This document shows positions 24,749 through 36,856 of a DNA stretch of 64,000 bases, piece by piece. The notes under the pieces were generated by a model. It had not been told where the DNA came from. It did not search any database and saw only the letters and a program-made list of their open reading frames with translations. The DNA comes from Brachycybe producta (lineage: Eukaryota; Arthropoda; Diplopoda; Playtdesmida; Andrognathidae). The stretch lies in NCBI GenBank assembly GCA_036925085.1, contig JAUPFP010000014.1:3413501-3477500 (forward strand). The letters run 5' to 3'. Numbering within the stretch: the stretch's first letter is position 1; every line of letters begins with the position of its first letter. A program made the translations under genes and the position numbers.

Positions 24749-25144
24749 GGTAGGAAAATAATTGCGGGTTTTTGTTTGCTGCAATTGAAACTCAATTGTT
24801 TTCAATAATAAGTCTAATTACATTGTGTTTTTGTTAAGACCATTTGAAAGTGCATTTTGCGGTTTGTATTTGAGTAATATTAACTTCGGTTTTATTGTTA
24901 ACTGTGTTTCAATTGAGGCTACTGAATTGAAAATGGACAACAAACAAGTATCTTCAACATTAACGTACAATAGCTGCTGCCAAAAACGCATTTAGAGATT
25001 TCATTAACTCCAGGACTCAGAAAATTTGCACCACCGGAATAAATAAACTTCTAATGGCGATTATTTCGATTAATAAAGTGAATTATTAATTCACAAATTT
25101 CGTAATTAGCTGAGAAAACAGAAAACGCAATTATTTTCCTACCA
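24749..25144. mobile_element. family I palindromic MITE, second copy
   Basis: Has GGTAGGAAAATAATTGCGGG on the left and GCAATTATTTTCCTACCA on the right, and matches 13309-13713 over its length with substitutions. Confidence 0.75.
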
Positions 25145-27722
25145 AGCTAATAATTTTTGCTCCAGAAGCAAGAATAAAAAAACTGGCGCCTCCTTAGTAT
25201 AATAATCATTCTAGTAATTTTGCGCCCCTATTTTCGCACCCTGAACTTTGCGCCTCACTCACCTAACTCTAGTTATGGCTCTGATTAACACGATTATTTT
25301 TTAAAATAAAATTTTTTTAGGAAATTTCTTCAATAAAAAAACGTTGCTGTATTAAGATTTAAAGTTCTACAATAATCTGATTATGTGTTTGAAAATGCGA
25401 TAAAAAGTTTAATTTTAGCTTATTCTTAGCTTAATATTAGCTTATGACTTTTAGCATATTCGTCTATTATTCTAGTTTCTAAAAAAACATTGAATTTTTC
25501 TTATTGAAATTTTTTTCTTTATTAATAGTGTTCCATGAAAGAATTTGTTTGATAAAAAGTAAAAAAAAAAGGTTGGGAAACATGAACCAACTAAGAACTC
25601 ATAGAAGAAAAGTAAAAAACTCAACAAAAGCCAAACTACAGAAATCTAAGAAATACAGTAAGGCCCCTCCCTAAGTTCTATTCTTTTCTTCGGAAGTAAG
25701 ATGATGATTTTGCTTTTTGGTTTCGTTTCGAGTACACTTTCAATTACATCAAATGCAACTGTTTAATTCAAACATTTCAACTTAATTATATAGAAATGCT
25801 TTTCAGTCGAGGGCACTTTCAACCAATTCTAGTAAAAAATATACTTTAGGTCCTTATTTTAAGGTGGTTTTAAAATGTAAAAAAAAACGCCTCTCGAGTT
25901 ACGAACACTTGATTATATTACGGTCTTTCAGATATAAAACAGAAATATAAATGTATTTTAGAAACTAGAAGGGTATCTTTTAAAATTATCTAGTAGATGA
26001 TTTTGTTTATAAAAAGTATCAACATAAAAAATACCTCTTTAAGTGATTAGGTTACTCTTCTAGTTTCTAAAACACTGTCTAATAGATTATTCTGAAAGAC
26101 AGAATAATCAGTGTTCTAAAATCAGCTTTTCATAAACTATTTTAAGATGTTTTCTATTTTTTAATTCTGTAGACTAGAAGAGTAACTCAAGCAACGAACT
26201 CTTTTCGAATTACGAACGTTAGTTACCAACAATATTGAGAAATATTCAGTCAAAAATAAAAATTCTAAGCTAATTAAGAGTTGCATTCAGAAAACCTTAA
26301 CATCTAATATTATGTAATTAAAATAATGAGCATCTATTGAAATATTCTACATTCAATGATCTCGAAAAGAAAAGAAAAATCTGCCATAATTCAATATCGA
26401 TTCTTTTCAATCTTACAAAATGAAATTTTGTAAAATAAAACCTGATGATCTTTTTTTAGAAAATAATAATAATAAAGAAAAACGTCTTTCGAATGTTAAA
26501 ACGGAAGAAGCCAACAAATATTACTTCCGTTTTTTAGGTTATAAAGTTTAAACTTTACGACAATCTCTACGTTCAAATGTTTTTTCAGCAACTAAACCTC
26601 ATTTGAAGATAAAAAGTCTTAGAGGGGAGGTTTAAAAAACAAGGGCCATGGGCCCCACAGAGAAAGGGCTACTTTAAAGAAACCCATAGTAATCAAAACA
26701 TCCTGAAAAAATAAACCTAATTTAAGGTGGTTTCAAAGTGTAAACGCGTCCCTCGAACTCTCGATTATTCTGTCTTTCAGAAGCAAAATTATTATACATT
26801 TTAGAAACTAGAAGGGTAGTTCAATCACTTAAGGGTATTTTCATTTTAATAACTTTTAAAATAAGCTTTTTATGTCAGTTTAAAAACGACACAACTTTAT
26901 TATGAAATATAGAGCCTATCATCAATACGTAATTACTATTAAATGATTCAATTACCGTTCTAGTTTTTAACACACTTTCAATTTCTCCTTGTTGTTGTCC
27001 TTCTGAAACGCAAAATAACCCGAATTCCAAAATCAGTTGTTCATGATAAAACATTCTAATGATACTTAACTTTCGAGATTAATTGCTCATTTTTTTGTAG
27101 AGAAATTCTTTTCGAAACTCGAAGAATTGCCAAAAAACGAAAAACTCTTTAAATACCATGAAAAGACTGAAAAAGACCTCAGGAGGAACGGACAGGTCCC
27201 GAAGATCTGAAAAAAAAGCTTTAAAAATCCTATTAATTAAATAATCAGAAGAGATGCATTACAGAATTTCACAATTTTAGTGAATATAATAATAAAATCC
27301 AGTAAATTACAGAAATTTACAAATATTACTGAGCAATAATAATATATTAATGTACATATACAACAGAAGAGTACATAAGGGCCATCCATCCAGAGTTCTT
27401 CAATTGAGTTCTGGGCCAAACAGTCTTAACAATAACTGCCACAGTTTAAAGACATTCAATTGTCTTACTTCTCTCTCAAATAAAAACGAAAAAAAGACTT
27501 GTTAATAATAATATGCGACCCAAAATTTGATCAAAAAAAGAATAAGTGACATCTTATAAAAAGATGCCAAATGATGAAAAAGTCCAAATACACTCACATC
27601 ACTTTAACTTAAATCTTGTGACGTCATGGAGGAGTTAACCAAAAACCTTTTTTACAACCTAACTTTCTGGCCAAACCCATTCCCTGACGTCACAAGTATG
27701 AAGTTACATAGAGGCGACTATA

Positions 27723-27987
27723 AAGTGTGGTCCACGAGCAACGTATGACTGCGCGGTCAAAACTGTGTAAAATAAAACCGTGCAGTTCAATCAGGGTGTC
27801 CACAGGCACAGTTTTCAGCACTGCTTTCTCCCCACTCAAGTCCGCAAGCAAACAAAGGAAAACCATGCATTTTGTGGATAACTGAGCTCTGGGCCTCAGT
27901 TTTTCGTCTCCGTGTTCCACACAGTTTACCTGTCCACACACAACGTCTAGAACTACACAGTCAAAACGTTGCGTGTGGACCACACTT
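27723..27987. mobile_element. foldback MITE with AAGTGTGGTCCACG ends
   Basis: The left end AAGTGTGGTCCACG and the right end GTGTGGACCACACTT are inverted, with further pairing such as AACGTATGACTG against AGTCAAAACGTT. It is GC-richer than its surroundings and has no coding capacity. Confidence 0.65.
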
Positions 27988-28801
27988 AAAATTGAAAACC
28001 AATACAATTTTTGGATGTTTTTTTGCGACTTTTTCATCATCATCAGGAACAAGTTTCAAAACATTAATAAGAACACAATAACTTGGATTAAAGTTGAGAT
28101 ATTGTGACACAAAATAAGAAAATATGACAGCAAAATTATGCAAAGTTTGTCTTCTAATTATTTAAATTTAAAAAAAAATAATGAAAGGAAAATTATATTT
28201 AAAAAAAAAAACCCTTGAAAATTACTACTGTACAAATTAACATGAAATTTATAAAAAAAAGCTGCAAATAAAACGATTAAACTCTGATTCGAATGGTAAT
28301 AAAATGCAAATTCTACGGTTCTTTGGTATCACAAACACAAAAAACTTCTTTCGAGCTAATTTTCGCCACGTTTGTTAAGTTAAAATAAAAAAAAAACATC
28401 GATGTAAAACAAGAAAAGAAGAAGAAGAAGAAAAGAAGTTTTCGTTTGGCACCGAAATGAATGAATACGAATGAATTAAGTGGAAAATTGGTACCATTTC
28501 GTTATTGTTAGAAAATATTGATCAATTATCGAAAATTAAAACGATTTTAAAAGATGATGAAATTAAGATTTAAAAGAATAGATTACTAAACAAATTTGAT
28601 TAAAAGATGACATCACATTAGGTGTTTGTTTCGTTTGTTTGTTTGTTTGTTTGTTTTCCTGAGCAAATTTGACAAGAATTTGCAAAAATAAAGAATTAAA
28701 AAGGACACATTTCAAAATAATACTGAGCCTCGTTTTCATCGATATCAAAAGCGAGCGACCGACGAGACAAAAAAAAACGAGGAGTTCGTAATTCTTTTGA
28801 T

Positions 28802-31800
28802 CTAATCGACGTGTTTGTTGTGTTTTCCTAAAATCTTCATCAAGTCTTTAGACATGTAATACGGCTTCTCGGCCGAACCGTCGTTTCTCTCGCAGTCTTC
28901 GACTATAGACAATAAAACAAGAGGTTAAAAGTGATCGTTATCGTTCCTTCGTTAATAGGAGATAACCATTTTGAGATCGGCCGAATACAGCTTCGATAAA
29001 TCTTAAAATAACTTACGAAAGCAAAGAAAGATGGTGTCGACCGCCATTTCGTAGACTCCAAAGAAAGCCGACGACACAATGTACGAACCGACGATAACGA
29101 CCTTCGTTATAAAAAGTAAATTAGTAAACAAAAAGAAAAAAAAAAACCCCGAAACAGTCAAAAATTTTACTATTATTGGAACGAAGTAATAGTTTAACGA
29201 TGGAACGTATTTCTCGATGCTCATTATCTTTCCGGTGAAGAAAAAGAACGACAGGAGACCTATTAATCAACACGGAAATCAATTAAAGTTTATCAAAATC
29301 AACAAAATCACCGGACAACTAAGTTTAAATGCAACCGATGAAAAACTTTCAAGATTTAATTCGAAACTAGAAGAGTCAACGAAGATGCAGAGATAAATTT
29401 CAAGGCAAATAAATATCTTTCAAAATAAACTTTTCGTTGTAATTTTAATTTGTAAACCAAACAAAACAGCAAAAAACGGTTTCAAATTGTGAATAAAAGT
29501 TTACTTTTAAAGATATTATCGTAAAAGTTATCTTAGCATGTTCATTTACTCTACTAGTTTCGAATGTTAGTTTGAAATTCTTTCGAAATTGATTGGAATT
29601 TGCGTTCTAATCAATTTTTCTGATGATTAACAGTACTTCAAAGGTCATCTTAAGAAACGAATAGAAATCATGACTGAGAAACAAAATCAATTTCGGTTCT
29701 TACCGATACTACCAACGACAACAAGTTTTCCTATAAACAACAAGAAGTCGGTCACATTCTCTAAAACAACGACTCTAAAAAGTTTAAACAACAACAGAAA
29801 ATAAAAAAACAAATTTCAACAATTAAGTTTCCATCTCAAACAACGACGAGGGCAAAAGGTGGAGGCTAGCACTGCAATGTATTCCCCTCTCCCAATAGAT
29901 ACAGCCTCCACCTCCAAGCCTTATCGTTGTTCGAGATAAGGATAAGCCAAAAAAAAGGGATCTTTAATCACGTTACCGAACGACATTTCTCATCAGTAAC
30001 GAAAATGCATTTTTAGCCGAAGTGCAAAAATTCTTTCCATAAATTGCAACCTGTCGAATAATAATTATCAAAATTAAAAACATACAAAACCACAAATGAA
30101 ATTTTAAAAAAATAAAACAATTGTAGATGATTATAAATACCATAATATAAGCATTCTTATTAATAAACTTTAAGAATTTCTCGAGACACCAAAAGAAACA
30201 TTTCAAACAACTGCAAAATCAAAGAAGAAAAAACACAGAAAGAATCAAAAATCTACATTCGGTTACGAACTCCGAGCTTAAAATATACTCTGGTTTCGTA
30301 CCACATGATGCATTTCACGACAACGTTATCGGCATGTTTCTTTAGTTTGCGATCGAGCATCTCCAGAAAAACTCGAATCAATCTTACGATCGCAATGATC
30401 AAAGAACCGAACGCAAGAGAACCCAAATGGTATCTAACCATGAAAAAAAAATTATTAAAAACCAGCCGTCTTTCGAATCTGTTCGTAATTCGAGACAAAC
30501 AAAAATACCGAAACGTTCGTCCGCAAGACGATAAAAGAGGTAAAGCCGGAATATCATCGGGTTTATTGAACGCCCAATACCAAGATGCAAAACCACCGGC
30601 AAGAATCATTTGAGTGAGAGCATCTACAAAGAACATTCCCCAAAGAAGACCGAAAAAGTTATAGATCTGAGCACGATACATGTTCGGATCCCCCGTGTAA
30701 CCGACAAAACTACACATTCCACAATTGTTATTCATCGTGAAGTTCTAAAAACAGCAAGGAAACAACATCTTCAATACTAACGGCGGCTCGAAATATTCGA
30801 AAAAGAACCGTCTCGTATTTACTTTCGGTTCACATTCGGAAAGATTTTTAAACTTAGAACCGCAATCGTTATTGTTTAAGTAGATACGATGTAAAGGTTT
30901 ACCGTACGAGGCTAAATATCTGCACAAAAGAGAAACAAAAGTATTTTTACAATAATTACAAAACTCTACTCGTAGAAGTTTGCGAAGTGATGGTCACTCA
31001 CACGGCCACGGCTCCCCAAAAGGCAAACACGGCAACGTGTAAAACAAATGGAAAAATAGGAAAAAACAACGAACTCATTATATGTCCCACTGCCCTAATG
31101 TAAAACGAATCAAAAGACAAATTAACATGAAGTGAGTAGCAAACATAATTCTGTGTTTAATCGATACGAACTTGCTAGTCGTATTAATCAGCGCTATCGC
31201 GATCGTTATCCGTTTCCGTAAGAATATAATCAAGAGGAGAATTATAGCCAATAATACGACACAAATAATGGCTACGGTAAAATAAAAACATTATTGAAAA
31301 CAATCGAAAACTCGAAGGTTATAAAGTGCAAACACCCCTTGAACTCTTGATTGAATTCTGACCTTTGAGAAGCAAAATTAAAGAGAAACTTATGTTTTAG
31401 AAACTAGAAGGGGTAACTCAACCACTTAAGTATATTTTCATATCGATATCTTTTAAAATAAACTTTTATGTTAAAGTTGACAATAACCCAACTTTAAACA
31501 GATAATATTTTACCCTTCTAGTTTTTATCTTTTTTTTTAATCTGACATAAAAACATTTATTTTGAAAAAATATCACATCGTGGAATTATTTTTACTTTTC
31601 TAGTTTTTACCAGGCTCTGAATTTATTTTAATGATTAAAGAGGTTAATTAAGTGTAGATATTTTAAGTTGTTTTCTAAACAGTTGATTTTCAAACAAGTT
31701 ATTCTGCATTTAAAGAGAAATTTTAAAGAAAAATTCAAAGTGTGTTAAAAACTAGAAGCAAAGCTGAATCACTTGCTATATTTTCATGTTGACTTTCTTC

Positions 31801-34800
31801 AAAATACATGTAAACATTTTTATTAACAAAAATTAAAAACTATCGCCTGCTTAAAGTTTGGATCCTTTTCAAACTGACATAAAAAAGCTTATTTTAAAAG
31901 ATATCAACGTAAAAAATATCCTCTTAAGTGATTGAACTACCTTTCTAGTTTCTAAAACACTTGTAAGTTTCACTGGGGGCGCCCGTTTACACTTTAAAAC
32001 CAGTATTGAAAGTGTGAACGCACCAAATGCGAGCCAAGTCTGTTTGACCTGCAAATAAGAATCGACATTTGTCGTAAAATGATACTCGGCACTGGTACCG
32101 TTCATGTCCTTTAGTTGATCCCATCTGTAGAAACTGTATCCACAGCCTTAAAACCACCCCGAAAAAGAAAACGACAAATTCAACACGTTAAAAGCTGTCA
32201 AATGTCGGCTTTCGACAACGTCTCGTCCTTCTTACCGACTGACAACAGAATTACGACGCATAAAATGCTCAGCCAAACCATGAAACCTCCGAGGATACGG
32301 ATCAGAACGATCCAAAAAAAGGAAAACACCATCGCTAGCACGACCCCACTTTAAAACGATAATTATTATTATATAAAATGACACCAACAAATAGAAAGTT
32401 TAAGTCGATTTGTAAACGAACATTAACATCATCCACCAGCACATTTTAAAATCCTGAAATATCTTTTCACCAACTTCACGAGCATTCATCAATTCAGCTA
32501 AATATCTAATATACGAAAACACGTGATAAAAATTATAAATTACACACTTTAACGCGTTTACGTCAAAATCAACGATGACAACAACGTACTTGCTCCCTTC
32601 GTTCAACATTGAACCATTTATGGGTTGACCATTTTCGTTCAAAATGGTTTGTCCTCCTGAAATAATTTCTCCGAGAACATCGATCACTGGCAGGCAACGT
32701 CCGACCACTTATCAAAGAAAATTCCAATATTTTTAAACAAATTTCTGATTGTAAAATGTCGCTGTGAAATTTTGAAACATGCTCGAGTTAAAAATATACA
32801 AGCTAAAATGAATAACAAAACAAATAAAGATTGTTTCGAGATAGAGAAAAAACGCCTGAAAGTACGAAAAAACATTAAAAGGTTGGTTCGTTCGTTCCAT
32901 TTTCTAATTAAAAACTAAAAGATGCGAGGAAATTTTCTGTTAGGATTATGTTTGTAAATGTGTTTTCTAGTTTCTTGCAAAATTTCATTTATTTCCGCAG
33001 AGCTGTTTAGTTTTTAGAAAATATTTCTTGTTTTGATCCTTACGTTTTTCTAGGAAGTTGAGGGTGGCCAGGTTTTTGATTTCCCATTTAAAAACTAGAA
33101 GTTACCCGGAAATTTTCTTTTAGGATTATGTTTGTGACTGTGTTTTTCAAGTTTCTTGCGAAATTTCATTCATTTCTGCAAAGCTGTTTAGTTTTTAGAA
33201 AATATTCCGTGTTTCGATCTTCTCACATTAAGATTATAAGGGAGTTCAGGCTCCAGGATTTTCATTTTATATTTAAAAACTAGAAGGTGTACAGAAGTTT
33301 CCTTATGGAGTTATGTTTGTAAATGTGTTTTCTAGTTTCTTGCGAAATTTGATTCATTTCCGCAAAGCTGTTTAGTTTTTAGAAAATATTTCGTGTTTTG
33401 ATCCACTCATGTTAAGAGTACAGACAGTTGACGCTCCAGGTTTTTAATTTCCCATTTAAAAACTAGAAGTTACCCGGAAATTTCCTTTTAGGATTATGTT
33501 TGTGACTGTGTTTTTCAAGTTTCTTGCGAAATTTCATTCATTTCTACAAAACTGTTTAGTTTTTAGAAAATATTTCGTGTTTCGATCTTCTCACATTAAG
33601 ATTATAAAGGAGTTCAGGCTCCAGGATTTTGATTTTATACTTAAAAACTAGAAGGTGTACGGAAGTTTCCTTATGGGGTTATGTTTGTAAATGTGTTTTC
33701 TAGTTTCTTGCAAAATAATCATTCTTTTCTGCAGAGCTGTTTAGTTTTTAGAAAATATTTCGTGTTCCATTCTTTTAAAAATCTTTGAAATGCCGCGAAC
33801 TTACAACGTGCGTTTCTCGAGCACGACGTTTCAATCAAATGCGGAACGAACAAACCAACCATTTTTACACACAAAAGTACAATTGAAGTTAAGATTAAGC
33901 AAGCAAAAACCACATCCAAGCATAAAATAAGCTATATAGTAAAAGGGCGACAGACATTTCGAACCATTTTTCTTTTATCATGCAACCAACTGACTTCACA
34001 TCACAAATTCAAACTGTACGAAACTCAACATCTTCAAAAGAGTTAAAGGGTAAAAGAATTGTTTTGTTTTTTTGTCAGAGAGAACGAACCAAAAAAAAAA
34101 ACTCTCGACAATTCGTACGTATGCGCTAATACTTACAAGGATTTCTTAACTTTGGCAAATCATCACGTCCGTACTGTTCGGGATCCACAATTACAAAGTT
34201 GGGAGCTTAATTCAAAAGAAGACGGAGAAGAAAAAAAACCCAACCGGACAAAGACAAAAGAACAGTTTCAAGAAATAAAAACAAAATCAAAGAAAAAACA
34301 GTTTTTAAAAAGTGAAGAACCGAAGAGAAAACAAAAACGAAAAAAAGAGGAAAAGAAAGTGAAGAATAAATAAAAATCCAATTGAATGTGCGGCGGCAAA
34401 AGTGAATCGAAAGCATTTTCATTAGTGCTACGGTAGAAATATATTCGAAACTAGACAATATCGAAAAATAAAAGAGTTCATTAGAACCAATAATCATTAC
34501 CTGGATTGGATTGAATGTAATAACTTGCGCAGTCGCCGTTTTTGACCAGATCATCTACAGAACCAACCTTAAGAAAAAAATCCCCAAATTACGTCAAATA
34601 TGCAAATAATTTCAAATAAAATCAACGCAAGTCATTTCAAATTACTCTTCGAGTGTCGTCTTTGCAAATCAGTTGTTTATCCATTGGATCCTTAATAAGT
34701 GCGTAATATGTCGTGTAGTTCGGACACGATTCGACGCAAACCTACAAAAGACGAGACAAAAATCCACCAATGAAACGGTTTTCTCTCGACTCGGTTTATT

Positions 34801-36216
34801 TGAAGTGGTTATTCGATTACAGTATTTATAAAAAAAATTTAATCAAATCTTACTTAAAAAGACAAATTTTGCCTAAAATTTAAGCAAAAAACTAAAATCG
34901 TTTTATTAAAACTTCCATAAAAAGTTTATTTTCAAAAATATATCGGGCACATAAAATTTACTCTTCTAGTTTCTAAAACACTTTCAATTTCTCCTTATAG
35001 ATTCATTTCAAAACGTCAAAAGTAATCACTGAAAGTTGTGAGTGGCGTTCAGTTCAACGTTGCATATCCTAGATAACAAACCAACCTGCGTTGTTGGACA
35101 ACCCGTGATTGCGATCGAAGGCGTAACACATTTCGTCAAATCGAAAAAGAACAAATAAGGCTTATCACTGGAAAGAGAGAGAGAAAGAAAAAAGAAAACA
35201 AGTTAAGTGTCTCCAAATCAACTTCTTTCTCGAAGAAGTTCCGATTTCCACCGTACGCGTGAGATCCAATTCCACAAATGTTGCCCATACTGTCCGTCGG
35301 CATTACGAGTCTCTCCGGATTTCCATGTGTAAAAGCTGCAAATAAGAAAAGAGAGAGAGAGAGAAACTGTCATCATCGCAACTTTTTTTCTTTCACTCTC
35401 AAACAAACACACTCTCGAGAGTTACTCCATTTTCGAAAGTATTTCTACAGCTAGGCTGCCTAGGCAATATACATTTACCGAATATAGCGAGGACGGCCCA
35501 TCCTACTAAGAATGCCGCAAAAAGACCGAGGCAAAGGATATCCGTACAACCTCTGAAAGAAATCATTACATAATTATCATCAAAATTTTAATTAGAAGCA
35601 TCTTTAACCTTGCAAGCGATGAAATATTATCCTAATATCTTTCAAAACAAACTTTTTATTGTAATTTTAAAAAAAAAAAAATTTTTCATTTTCAAACTAT
35701 TGACGAACCCAAAAAAAACCCGTGGTTTTCGGCAAATGTTCGCCGGATTTTTTGACGAATGTTCACCGGATTTTTGACGAAACCGCTCAATTATTATCGA
35801 CAAAAACCTTCAAATATCACCAGAAGCCCTCAAATATCATCAAAAGCCCTCAAAATATAATTTAAAAAACTCGAATATCATATAAAAATAAATACGACTC
35901 TTATATAAATATGACTCTCAGATGAAAACAATTATGTCTAAACAACAAACTTATGTTTATTGTTTAGACATAATTGAGGATGTTTGAAGTTGATGTATAA
36001 ATAATAATAATAACTCAACTTTCAACTTTCTAAAACAGAATTAATGAAGTTTTTCGCTAATTTTCTAGGACTTCCATATTTTTCATTTTATAAGTTATTC
36101 ATAATTTTTGTCAGAAATTACTTGAACTAAAATAATAATTGGGTTTATGGGCCATTTTTCAACATTCCCCGATTTCATATCTAAATAACACCCCCCCCCC
36201 CAAAAAAATAGGACAA

Positions 36217-36256
<40 letters not shown>

Positions 36257-36814
36257 GCCTTTTTTTCACTTTTTGACCAATGAGTAAAGTTGGGGAGGTG
36301 GGAGGGGTCACATTTTTACAAATAATGTTGTCACACAAGTGTTTTCAGACAACAACTCATCAATATTATGCATATGTGGTAACCATGGTAACAATAACCA
36401 AGGAAGAAAACTGAATAACATTCAAAATGTTTATACATAGATATTAGTAACCTCACTTATGACCCACTTGTGACACTTTGCCCGACTTCTCAGAATAAAC
36501 AAAACGAATCCCTTTTGGAAACAAGAGGACCTCTTGTCCAGTTAAGACCCACCACCCCTAAATTGACTGTCCACTGGGACAATTTTCGATTTTTTTGTTA
36601 ACTAATATTCAGATTCAACTTCAGTTTTTTTGTTAGGTAACCAGGGTAATAAAATTGTGACAATCATATCTTATGATGTCCCTTTTTGTAAGCTACTATT
36701 TTATGATAGTCATATTATTGAGTACGCCAATCAATGTCAGTATAATTATTTTGTAATTTGCTTCTGTCATTAGCTATGAGATATGACAATTTATTATCAT
36801 ATGACAAGTCTTAT

Positions 36815-36856
<42 letters not shown>

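Larger units (their letters stand above)
19134..28801. other. 9.7-kb intergenic region without recognised genes
   Basis: Only repeats, microsatellites and short AT-rich frames are seen between the prohormone start and the SLC44 stop. Family A elements occur near 19530-19750, 21950-22165, 23905-24170, 25945-26080 and 26795-26965, with fragments at 21270, 22430, 23730, 24715 and 25470. Confidence 0.6.

Noticed and set aside
32001..32023. Longer version of the SLC44 exon ending 32024, with donors at 32001 or further
   Set aside because: The donor TTTG|GTGCGT gives the right phase and exactly the family length between TWLAF and FLRKR; the longer forms break the frame or add residues.
33719..33919. 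Open frame with [11 protein letters not shown] and a possible donor, considered as an SLC44 exon between the exons at 34501 and 32707
   Set aside because: No usable acceptor precedes it, and the direct join gives SNPVVGRCLP, which aligns with the family without a gap.
34059..34373. Lys-rich plus-strand open frame
   Set aside because: It lies antisense in SLC44 intron 7 beside real exons, is low complexity, and has no splice or domain support.
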